From NCBI GenBank assembly GCA_946886925.1, contig CAMPJQ010000075.1, positions 1 to 9,063 of the forward strand: a stretch of 9,063 bases of DNA, in the 5' to 3' direction. Position 1 is the stretch's first letter. The number at the start of each line of letters is the position of its first letter. The notes under the pieces were generated by a model. That model was not told where the DNA came from and searched no databases. It worked only from the letters and a program-made list of their open reading frames with translations. Below are positions 1 to 6,257 of the stretch, piece after piece. The DNA comes from an uncultured Terrimonas sp. Its GTDB lineage: Bacteria > Bacteroidota > Bacteroidia > Chitinophagales > Chitinophagaceae. Made by a program: the position numbers and the translations under genes.

Positions 1-1
1 A

Positions 2-3000
2 CATAATAATGCAGGTGTATACAGGTACACGCATTCCACGAAAAAAATAATGCCGTTGCTGCATAACCCGGATGACAGCTTAAGTATTGCTACTAATGAT
101 GTGGCGGCATTGGCGCAGGATGAAAACAACAATATATGGATCGTTCACCGCAATGGCACTATTGAAAAATTAGATAAAACTACCTACGATGTTATTCAGA
201 GGAACGATCAAATTAAAAACATCACAAAAAACAGTATTCAGAATTATACCTTATTTATAGATAATGCCAATGAGCTTTGGGTGAGTGTACTATTAGCCGG
301 CAATCCCGGGGGTGTTTTTTATTATCAGCCCGCCGATGATCATTTGTCACATTTTTCAAAGGAAAAAGGCGAAATCAGGCTTAATACCAATATTGTAACC
401 GGTATAACCCAGGATGACGATGGAATGATATGGATAGGCACCGATCATGGGGGTATTAATATTGCAGATAAAAAAAACAAAACTGTTCGTTACCTGTTCA
501 ACGATGCCGAAGATCATACTACCATCAGCCAGAACAGTATTTATTCGGTATATAAAGACAGCAGCGGTATAATATGGCTGGGTACTTACAAACAGGGTAT
601 ATGCTATTATAATAATAGCATGGCCATGTTTAGTTTATTCCGGCATAAAGTTTCTGATGACAACAGTTTACCTTATGAAGATGTGAACAGGTTTGCAGAG
701 GATGCAAAAGGAAATTTATGGATAGGTACCAATGGCGGAGGGCTGGTCTATTATGACCGCAGTAATAATAAATTTTCTGTTTTTCGTCACAACCCTGCCA
801 ACCCCAACAGCCTGAGTAATGATGTGATCGTAAGTTTATTTGTGGATCATCAGCAAAAGTTATGGATAGGTACTTATTTTGGCGGACTGAATTGTTACGA
901 TGGTAAAAAGTTCACGCATTTCCGGCACAGCGCTGCCGATACCAACAGCATTTCAGACAACAGCATTTGGGAAATATTTGAAGACAGTGATAAAAACCTG
1001 TGGATAGGAACGCTTAGCGGCGGATTAAACCGCTACGACAGGGAAAAAAATATTTTTCATCATTACAGGGTAGAAGACGGACGTTCTCTGCATTCTAATT
1101 ATATCTCCGCCATTATTGAAGATACAGAACACAATATCTGGATTGGAACTTCCAATGGCATTGATGTGCTTAACAAAAAAACCGGTATTTTCCGGTACTT
1201 GGGTCACGATGATGGTGACAGCACTTCGTTAAGCAATAACAATGTAATTACCATTTTGCAGGACAGCAGGGGACTAATATGGGCAGGCACCCGGGAGGGG
1301 CTTAACCTGCTTGATAAAAACAACAATACATTTATTGTTTTTCGCAGGGAGGACGGGCTGGCAGATAATACCGTTCTTACTTTACTGGAAGACAATAAAG
1401 GCGATCTTTGGGCAGGCACGCCTAATGGTTTAAATAAAGTTGTGGTAAAAGAGAATTCAGGCAAAGTAACCATCCAGGTTGAAAACTATGATGAATCGAA
1501 CGGCCTACAGGGAAGAGAATTTAATGATAAAGCGGCTTTTAAAACCAGGGCAGGTGAACTTATTTTTGGAGGACCTTATGGATTTAACCTTTTTAATCCC
1601 GATAAGTTTCTTTTGCATAAAACCGTACCCCGTTTGGCACTTACCGAGTTTTTGCTGTTCAACAAGACGGTGGGTGTGGGAGAAAAAATAAATGGGCGCA
1701 TCGTATTAGATAAGGCCTTTACTGAAACGGAATCCATTACGCTGCGTTACAATCAGAATGTATTTTCTATAGGATTTGCTGCGCTGGGTTCCATCCAGTC
1801 GCTGAAGGATAAGTTCATGTATATGCTGGAAGGGTTCAACAAGGAATGGCTTACTACCGATGGCAAGCAAAGAATCATCACATACACCAACCTTGATCCG
1901 GGCGAATATACATTCAGAGTGAAAGCGGAAGGCGACTTCGCAGGATCGAACAATGAAGGAATCGCACTGCACATCACTATCCTTCCTCCTTTTTGGAAAA
2001 CCTGGCCTGCTTTTCTGTTGTATATTGTTTTTGCGACTGGCATCCTGTTACTCGCTCGCAGGCTTACCATTCAGCGCGCTAAACTGCGTTTTCAGTTCGA
2101 TCATCAAAAAAAGGAAGCGCAACGAGTACATGAACTGGATATGCTGAAGCTGAAGTTTTTTACAAACGTGAGCCATGAATTCAGAACTCCCCTGTCGCTC
2201 ATTATTACTCCCGTGGAAAAAATGATGAAGCAGACGGAAGATGAAGGACAAAAAAAGCATTTCCAGTTAATACACCGTAATGCCAAACGATTGCTGGGCC
2301 TGGTAAATCAACTGCTTGATTTCAGGAAACTGGAGATGCGCGAATTGCGCCTTTACCCTTCTCTTGGCGATATTGTTGTTTTTGTAAAAGAACTCACTTT
2401 TTCCTTTACAGACCTGGCGGAAAGAAAAAATATCAGCTTTACTTTTTGTTCTTCAACCGAGTCGCTTGAGATGTTGTTTGATCCTGAAAAGATCGAACGG
2501 ATCATGTTCAACCTTTTATCCAATGCCTTTAAGTTTACACCGGAACACGGAAGTATAAGCGTGAATATAGCTGCAAAAGAAGCGGGGGATGCCGGAGGAC
2601 ATATAGAAATTGCCGTTAAAGACAGTGGAATAGGAATTCCGGCGGAAGAACAGGATAAAATATTTGAAAGATTTTTTCAGCATGAAATTCCTGATAACAT
2701 ACTGAACCAGGGTAGTGGTATCGGACTGGCTATTACACGCGAATTTGTTCGTTTGCATGGAGGAAGCATCAGGGTTAAAAGTAAACCCGGTGAGGGAACC
2801 GGATTCTTCATAAATATTCCCGTGAAATCTAAATCCGTCTTTCATGAGGGTGATGCTATTGCCGAAACCGAAATTGTAATGCATACTGCGCACGATACAG
2901 CAGCGGATGAAATACAACATAAATCATCACGGAAAAAGGAAAGTGTACTGATAGTAGACGATAATGATGATATTCGTTTTTATATTAAAGACAATCTGCG

Positions 3001-3724
3001 GGCCAACTATACAGTGTATGAAGCGATGGATGGAAAAGAGGGGTGGAAAAAAGCGCAGGAATTTCAGCCTGATATGATCATCAGTGATATTATGATGCCT
3101 GGAATGAATGGTATGGAACTGTGCCATAAAATAAAGAACGACGCACGAACCTCTCATATACCTGTAATATTACTTACAGCAAGAAGCGCCGAAGAACAAA
3201 AGCTGGAAGGATTTGAAACAGGCGCCAATGACTATATCACCAAACCGTTCAGCTTTGAAATGTTGCAGTCAAGAATTAAAAGTTTACTGGCACACCAGGA
3301 GGCCTTGCGGAGATTGTTTCAAAAACAGATTGAAATTGAACCAAGGGCAATCAGCGTAACCCCGGTAGATGAGAATTTCATCAGGCAGGCTGTAGAAGAG
3401 GTAGAAAAGAATATGGCCGAGTCTGAATTTTCTGTTGAAGATTTGAGTAAAGCCTTATTCATGAGCCGGGTGGCTTTGTATAAAAAATTGCTGTCGCTTA
3501 CAGGCAAAGCGCCTTTGGATTTTATTCGCGCTATCCGTATGAAAAGGGCGGCGCAACTGTTGGGTAAAACCCAAATGACCATTTCCGAAGTGGCGTATGA
3601 AGTGGGATTCAGCAACCCAAAATATTTTACCAAGTTTTTTAAGAAGGAATTTAGCATGCTGCCTTCTGAATATATTGCCGCCAACAGGGGTAAACAATCA
3701 AAGGTGAAAGATAAAGAAGGATGA
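2..3724 (+). CDS. Hybrid two-component system (HTCS) sensor kinase/response regulator, 5'-partial
   Basis: This is a membrane one-protein two-component system of the Bacteroidota HTCS type, which typically senses glycan fragments in the periplasm and switches on nearby polysaccharide-utilisation genes. Residues are counted from the ATG at 50. Propeller repeats with W-x-G-T motifs fill about 1-530. A Y_Y_Y domain spans about 565-645 and a transmembrane helix 654-670. The kinase has its H-box at SHEFRTP (His709), N-box Asn825, DSGIGIP at 858 and GSGIGLA at 888. The receiver has Asp970/Asp971, phosphoacceptor Asp1013, Thr1043 and Lys1065. An AraC-type double helix-turn-helix covers about 1125-1215. 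All catalytic residues are present. The frame is open from base 2 with no stop before the ATG at 50, and the upstream codons continue the repeat pattern (YRYTHSTKKI). That ATG is therefore internal, and the signal peptide and first blades lie outside the window. No SusC/SusD pair or glycosidase lies downstream, so its target is not visible. Family assignment is very secure; the ligand is unknown. Confidence 0.97.
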   Translation, partial: HNNAGVYRYTHSTKKIMPLLHNPDDSLSIATNDVAALAQDENNNIWIVHRNGTIEKLDKTTYDVIQRNDQIKNITKNSIQNYTLFIDNANELWVSVLLAGNPGGVFYYQPADDHLSHFSKEKGEIRLNTNIVTGITQDDDGMIWIGTDHGGINIADKKNKTVRYLFNDAEDHTTISQNSIYSVYKDSSGIIWLGTYKQGICYYNNSMAMFSLFRHKVSDDNSLPYEDVNRFAEDAKGNLWIGTNGGGLVYYDRSNNKFSVFRHNPANPNSLSNDVIVSLFVDHQQKLWIGTYFGGLNCYDGKKFTHFRHSAADTNSISDNSIWEIFEDSDKNLWIGTLSGGLNRYDREKNIFHHYRVEDGRSLHSNYISAIIEDTEHNIWIGTSNGIDVLNKKTGIFRYLGHDDGDSTSLSNNNVITILQDSRGLIWAGTREGLNLLDKNNNTFIVFRREDGLADNTVLTLLEDNKGDLWAGTPNGLNKVVVKENSGKVTIQVENYDESNGLQGREFNDKAAFKTRAGELIFGGPYGFNLFNPDKFLLHKTVPRLALTEFLLFNKTVGVGEKINGRIVLDKAFTETESITLRYNQNVFSIGFAALGSIQSLKDKFMYMLEGFNKEWLTTDGKQRIITYTNLDPGEYTFRVKAEGDFAGSNNEGIALHITILPPFWKTWPAFLLYIVFATGILLLARRLTIQRAKLRFQFDHQKKEAQRVHELDMLKLKFFTNVSHEFRTPLSLIITPVEKMMKQTEDEGQKKHFQLIHRNAKRLLGLVNQLLDFRKLEMRELRLYPSLGDIVVFVKELTFSFTDLAERKNISFTFCSSTESLEMLFDPEKIERIMFNLLSNAFKFTPEHGSISVNIAAKEAGDAGGHIEIAVKDSGIGIPAEEQDKIFERFFQHEIPDNILNQGSGIGLAITREFVRLHGGSIRVKSKPGEGTGFFINIPVKSKSVFHEGDAIAETEIVMHTAHDTAADEIQHKSSRKKESVLIVDDNDDIRFYIKDNLRANYTVYEAMDGKEGWKKAQEFQPDMIISDIMMPGMNGMELCHKIKNDARTSHIPVILLTARSAEEQKLEGFETGANDYITKPFSFEMLQSRIKSLLAHQEALRRLFQKQIEIEPRAISVTPVDENFIRQAVEEVEKNMAESEFSVEDLSKALFMSRVALYKKLLSLTGKAPLDFIRAIRMKRAAQLLGKTQMTISEVAYEVGFSNPKYFTKFFKKEFSMLPSEYIAANRGKQSKVKDKEG
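431..1420 (+). repeat. Beta-propeller repeats within the HTCS sensor domain
   Basis: Eight W-[ILA]-G-T motifs start at Trp128, 176, 224, 272, 318, 364, 411 and 454 (counted from the ATG at 50), a spacing of 43-48 residues. Each is preceded by a D-x-x-x-x-[IL]-W strand and followed by a G-[GLI]-N/Y turn. Weaker blades with altered motifs lie before (IWIVHRNG, LWVSV) and after (LIFGGPYG) this block. This is the two-component regulator propeller repeat. Full-length family members carry about fourteen, folded as two seven-bladed propellers; about eleven are visible here, which fits a protein cut at the window edge. Confidence 0.9.
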
Positions 3725-3929
3725 TAGCAGTATAAGAATGAATAACAATGATTACAAAACTTCACGGCCCTGAGTCCGTCAATTGATATTAATCCTTTAT
3801 ATCTGGGTAATAAAGCTGCATTAATATCACCCGGTGTGAAAAAAATTACTCATTAGCGGGCTTTTTTAAATGGTTTATCCCTATTTCTTATTGGCATGGT
3901 ATTCGTTTTTTTTATATAAAACAAATGTT

Positions 3930-4205
3930 ATGGATAAAAATGAAAAACGTATGCTCATGGATAAAGTGCTCCGTGAGCTGGAAGATACCAAAAACACAGA
4001 GACATCCGTGGTAAAAAAACTGGCACAACTGGAGAGTGAAAATATTAACCTGGGAGATCGTTACCTGGAAAAAAAATTACCTGAAATATTTAACCTTGTG
4101 GATGATGCACTAAGTGCCACTATTGATTTACAGGCCGAATATACAGAGTTGAGGGATAAGTTTGTAAAGGACAATAAACTGGATGAAATTAATGCAGAGC
4201 AGTAA
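3930..4205 (+). CDS. Small acidic helical protein of unknown function (91 aa)
   Basis: I do not recognise this protein. It is rich in Glu, Lys, Leu and Asp, has no cysteine, no signal peptide and no transmembrane segment, and reads as continuous helix, probably a coiled coil or helical bundle (for example DKVLRELEDTK and KKLAQLESENINL). It is probably cytoplasmic. I chose the ATG at 3930. The frame can be extended to an ATG at 3870, but those 20 codons give a hydrophobic aromatic stretch that does not resemble the rest and comes from T-rich intergenic DNA. It lies 205 nt after the hybrid regulator and is followed within 16 nt by a strong hairpin, so it is probably a single-gene transcript. 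No cofactor or DNA-binding motif is visible. That it is a real gene is likely but not certain. Confidence 0.62.
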   Translation: MDKNEKRMLMDKVLRELEDTKNTETSVVKKLAQLESENINLGDRYLEKKLPEIFNLVDDALSATIDLQAEYTELRDKFVKDNKLDEINAEQ

Positions 4206-4220
4206 AAGAATAAATGAACA

Positions 4221-4258
4221 GCAAAGCGTTTCAATTGCTAAAGCCAGAAACGCTTTGC
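4221..4258. terminator. Inverted repeat between convergent genes
   Basis: GCAAAGCGTTT (4221-4231) and AAACGCTTTGC (4248-4258) form a perfect 11-bp stem with a 16-nt loop. It sits between the stop of the plus-strand small gene (4205) and the stop of the minus-strand secreted protein (4268). The U-rich run is clearer in the minus-strand transcript (ending toward 4206), so it probably ends that gene and may act in both directions. Confidence 0.7.
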
Positions 4259-4267
4259 CTGCTGGTT

Positions 4268-4948
4268 TCATCCCTTTATTAAGGGCATCGAAAGAAGGTC
4301 TCTACTGTTAATCAACACTTCAAGAAAATAGTTGCCGGGAGCCATGGTTCCCGTTCCATCCAGTTCGTATGTGTTTAATCCTTCACTGCCGATACCTTTT
4401 CTTTTAACAACTTCTCTCCCCTTTTCATCAGTAACTTTCATAACAATATAGGCGCGGTTTTTCAGTTGTACATTAATGTGCAGGTCTTTTAAAGCTGTAT
4501 TGGGCGTTACACTTACCATGTATAAGTCATCTGAATTATACAATTGTACCACCATTGTTTTCGAATATTGCACGTTACCCTTATTGTCTGCAATTTTTAA
4601 ACGGTAGTAATTGGTATTCCGCAGGGGGTTCTCGTCCGACAATGCGAATTCTGCTATTTGTTTATTATCCGAAAGGGTAGCTATAGCCGAAAAACGTTTG
4701 CCATTGCTGCTGCGTTCTACTATAATATTATAGCAACAATTGCTTTTTATTTTGCAGAAAAGATCAATCTTTTTATTTTCTGCCGATTGTCCGCTAAAAG
4801 AAAGTATTTCTACATCTGCCGGAGGATCTAATGCTTCGGCAGTGCCTTTTGTGGCGATTACCTCAGATGCATTTGCTGTAAAGGATGCAACTGTTAATGA
4901 TATACAACAGCAGGCGATAATCGCAATATTCCCGGTAATACGTTTCAT
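4268..4948 (-). CDS. Secreted protein with adhesion-like module and T9SS type A-like C-terminal domain (226 aa)
   Basis: This is an exported protein with no recognised enzymatic domain. An N-terminal signal peptide (MKRITGNIAIIACCCIS, likely cleavage after ANA at residue 27) leads to a beta module at about 45-137. That module has the signature of Bacteroidota cell-surface modules: VERSSNGKRF, then YYRLKIADNKGNVQYSK. A C-terminal domain at about 141-226 (VTPN, AYIVMKVTDEKGREV, LNTYELDGT, MAPGNYFLEV) matches the layout of type A sorting domains that T9SS uses to carry proteins across the outer membrane. It departs from the usual PNP turn and ends in PLIKG. An upstream ATG at 5017 would add 23 hydrophilic residues before the signal peptide, so I chose 4948. 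Three consecutive cysteines lie in the signal core (residues 13-15); IIAC could pass for a lipobox, but the longer hydrophobic run and ANA site favour ordinary signal peptidase. Function is unknown. Confidence 0.85.
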   Translation of the reverse strand: MKRITGNIAIIACCCISLTVASFTANASEVIATKGTAEALDPPADVEILSFSGQSAENKKIDLFCKIKSNCCYNIIVERSSNGKRFSAIATLSDNKQIAEFALSDENPLRNTNYYRLKIADNKGNVQYSKTMVVQLYNSDDLYMVSVTPNTALKDLHINVQLKNRAYIVMKVTDEKGREVVKRKGIGSEGLNTYELDGTGTMAPGNYFLEVLINSRDLLSMPLIKG

Positions 4949-5138
4949 TGTCTCTTGTTTTAATGGATGAATACTGATATGAACAAGAATGATTTCCTGG
5001 TTACCGGTTTTGATCAAAGGAGATAGAAATAGACAGAATACAACAAGGGATTAAGAAGTGGTATTTCGGGGGTATAGATAACTTAACTATTTCGGAAAGC
5101 CCGGGATTAGATAGGCGGGCGTATTTTCTGCTTACTTT

Positions 5139-5168
5139 AAAAGATACGACATCTTATTGAATGTACAA
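5139..5168 (-). promoter_or_regulatory. Candidate Bacteroidota-type promoter for the 226-aa secreted protein
   Basis: On the minus strand, TTG (5168-5166) is followed after 19 nt by TATCTTTT (5146-5139). The housekeeping consensus in Bacteroidota is TTG about 19-21 nt before TAnnTTTG, so the second box has one mismatch at its last base. The position, just after the preceding gene's hairpin and upstream of the start at 4948, fits. A one-mismatch match to a short motif can arise by chance. Confidence 0.3.
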
Positions 5169-5196
5169 CAACGGAATAAATAATATTGAGTTTTTT

Positions 5197-5222
5197 AAAG
5201 GCCCCTTAGACAAGGGGCCTTT
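5197..5222. terminator. Strong GC-rich hairpin terminator
   Basis: AAAGGCCCCTT (5197-5207) and AAGGGGCCTTT (5212-5222) form a perfect 11-bp stem with the 4-nt loop AGAC. It lies 47 nt past the stop of the 140-aa secreted protein on the minus strand and most likely ends that transcript. The T-run after the stem is actually better on the plus strand (TTTTT at 5220-5224), while on the minus strand TTT is followed by As. It may therefore act in both directions. Confidence 0.75.
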
Positions 5223-5268
5223 TTCCGATTAGGAATTCACAACCTCTATAAACTCTTTCAAAAATATT

Positions 5269-5691
5269 TTAAGCCGGGGAAACCGCTTTGCTGAAGGTAT
5301 ATCCCTCACTGGTATCTACCTGTTTAATTCTGTACCTTAAGCTTTTTCCCGTTACGCCTTTAAGTTCATCTTTAAACTTATAGTTTTTCACGTTGTTGCT
5401 GTCATCTAATGTAAATACGATAGCTATTGTTTTAAAATCTTCACCGTTCGTGCTTCTCTGAATTTCAAATTGTTTATTGTTTTTTTCGGTTATAGTGGAC
5501 CAGTTGATTTCCGCCTTATTTTTTACCAGCTTAACAGTCAGGTCTTCAAAATTGACAGGAAAATCAATCGCTGCTTTATTGTTAATGGCAACAGAAGATG
5601 GCGGAACGATATGATTGAGCACACCCGCCTTTGCATATCCAAACAGGATTGTTGCAGCAGCTATATAAATCAATACGATCAACTTTTTCAT
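5269..5691 (-). CDS. Small secreted protein, single adhesion-like beta module (140 aa)
   Basis: The N-terminus MKKLIVLIYIAAATILFGYAK is a clear signal peptide with likely cleavage after AKA (residue 22). The rest is one beta module (about 46-137) of the type usually found just before T9SS sorting domains in Bacteroidota surface proteins. It shows AEINWSTITEKNNKQFEIQRS, reading W-x-T-x-x-E then F-x-I-x-R-S, followed by TNGEDFKTIA, LRYRIKQVD and TFSKAV. The protein ends at the last strand, so no sorting domain or catalytic domain follows. The neighbouring 226-aa protein contains a divergent copy of the same module. The frame extends upstream to an ATG at 5877, but the extra 62 residues are not protein-like and would bury the signal peptide, so I chose 5691. 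A partner-binding or envelope role is inferred only from the fold. Confidence 0.8.
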   Translation of the reverse strand: MKKLIVLIYIAAATILFGYAKAGVLNHIVPPSSVAINNKAAIDFPVNFEDLTVKLVKNKAEINWSTITEKNNKQFEIQRSTNGEDFKTIAIVFTLDDSNNVKNYKFKDELKGVTGKSLRYRIKQVDTSEGYTFSKAVSPA

Positions 5692-5960
5692 TTTTACAGA
5701 TTTAAGAGATGGTAAAATCTTTTTTGGCCATAGGTGGAATTCGGATGGCTTTTGTACTGTGATATTGAAAAAGTGGATTGTAATAATACAGTATTGCTGT
5801 ATACGGTTGTAAACAGGATAAGGAGGATTACGGTTAATAAGAATGGTTATGATTGAAGCCGGAAAATACAATTCCAAAATGGTAGTCCGTGGATCAGGAA
5901 GTTTGGCTTTATTCAGGAAGTTCCCGTGGGATTATGATCTGCCGGGGTGGATTGTTAAAA

Positions 5961-5968
5961 CAAAAATA
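5961..5968 (-). promoter_or_regulatory. Candidate minus-strand -7 box (TATTTTTG)
   Basis: The minus strand reads TATTTTTG here, an exact match to the Bacteroidota TAnnTTTG element. No clean TTG lies at the right distance upstream; CTTTTATT lies about 20 nt away. If used, transcription would start about 265 nt before the start codon of the 140-aa secreted protein. The motif is short, so it may be coincidental. Confidence 0.25.
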
Positions 5969-6011
5969 GGGCATGCGATGTAATAAAAGCAGGTTTATTG
6001 TGTGTTTTTAA

Positions 6012-6048
6012 TTGACTTAGATCAATTAATGAAAAGAAGTCATTGATC
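6012..6048. promoter_or_regulatory. FNR/CRP-like dyad plus a third half-site
   Basis: TTGACTTAGATCAA (6012-6025) differs at one base from the TTGAT-N4-ATCAA dyad bound by FNR-type members of the CRP family. A third half-site, ATTGATC, lies at 6042-6048 and is a perfect inverted copy of GATCAAT (6020-6026). The dyad centre lies about 60 nt upstream of the start point predicted from the -7 box at 5961-5968, the usual spacing for activation from a distal site. The motif is seen directly; function is inference. Confidence 0.25.
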
Positions 6049-6114
6049 GTAAATTATTCTTCATGAAGCCAGTATTTTACGCATGTCCATAACTGTTATA
6101 TAAACAGAATAAAA

Positions 6115-6141
6115 AAAGGATGCCGTTTTGAAGCATCCTTT
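6115..6141 (-). terminator. Intrinsic terminator of the SUMF1-oxidoreductase operon
   Basis: On the minus strand AAAGGATGC, a 9-nt loop and GCATCCTTT form a perfect 9-bp stem, with seven Ts in a row starting inside the 3' arm. This is a textbook factor-independent terminator, 117 nt past the oxidoreductase stop codon at 6258. Confidence 0.85.
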
Positions 6142-6157
6142 ATAAGGTATCAACTTG

Positions 6158-6245
6158 TAGCTATTAGCCTTCAGCTATCGGTTAAAGATTACTTGTGATG
6201 GTCTATACCTTCTCACCTTTGACTCTTTCCTCTCACCTCTCTTCC
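6158..6245. repeat. Degenerate low-complexity repeats downstream of the oxidoreductase
   Basis: AGCTAT occurs at 6159-6164 and 6173-6178 within two related 12-14 nt units (TAGCTATTAGCC and TCAGCTATCGG). TCTCACCT occurs at 6211-6218 and 6231-6238, exactly 20 nt apart, in a pyrimidine-rich stretch that continues to about 6245. The tract lies between the stop codon and terminator of the minus-strand operon, so it would be in its 3' untranslated region. It looks like decayed tandem repeat DNA; no function can be assigned. Confidence 0.4.
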
Positions 6246-6257
6246 TACAAGCGCATC

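Larger units (their letters stand above)
4949..5268. other. 320-nt gap between two minus-strand secreted-protein genes
   Basis: No coding frame is convincing here. Reading in the minus direction from 5268, the gap holds the strong hairpin at 5197-5222, a candidate promoter at 5139-5168 and a smaller hairpin (GCCCG 5099-5103 with CGGGC 5116-5120, 12-nt loop). A leader of roughly 185 nt then runs to the start codon at 4948. The order terminator then promoter suggests the two flanking genes are transcribed separately. Confidence 0.5.
5692..6257. other. 566-nt non-coding gap
   Basis: No credible gene lies in this gap. It contains a 6-bp stem (ATACAG 5786-5791 with CTGTAT 5797-5802, loop TATTG), a candidate minus-strand promoter box at 5961-5968 and FNR/CRP-like half-sites at 6012-6048. 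It also holds the terminator of the upstream oxidoreductase operon at 6115-6141 and a degenerate repeat tract at 6158-6245. The first part probably serves as promoter and leader of the 140-aa secreted protein. Confidence 0.5.

Noticed and set aside
1204..2286. Several minus-strand and off-frame open frames inside the hybrid regulator
   Set aside because: All overlap conserved propeller, Y_Y_Y or kinase sequence and have serine-, phenylalanine- or lysine-biased products typical of shadow frames.
3830..3867. Possible terminator of the hybrid regulator (CCCG with CGGG, then a T-run)
   Set aside because: Only 4 bp pair around a 23-nt loop; the T-run alone is not enough to call it.
3870..3929. 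N-terminal extension of the small helical protein to the ATG at 3870
   Set aside because: The added residues are aromatic and hydrophobic, from T-rich DNA, and do not form a proper signal peptide with a cleavage site in front of the helical protein.
4740..4970. Plus-strand open frame (76 aa)
   Set aside because: It is antisense to the signal peptide and module of the 226-aa secreted protein and has no independent support.
5692..5877. N-terminal extension of the 140-aa secreted protein to 5877
   Set aside because: It would place 62 residues of non-protein-like sequence before an obvious signal peptide.
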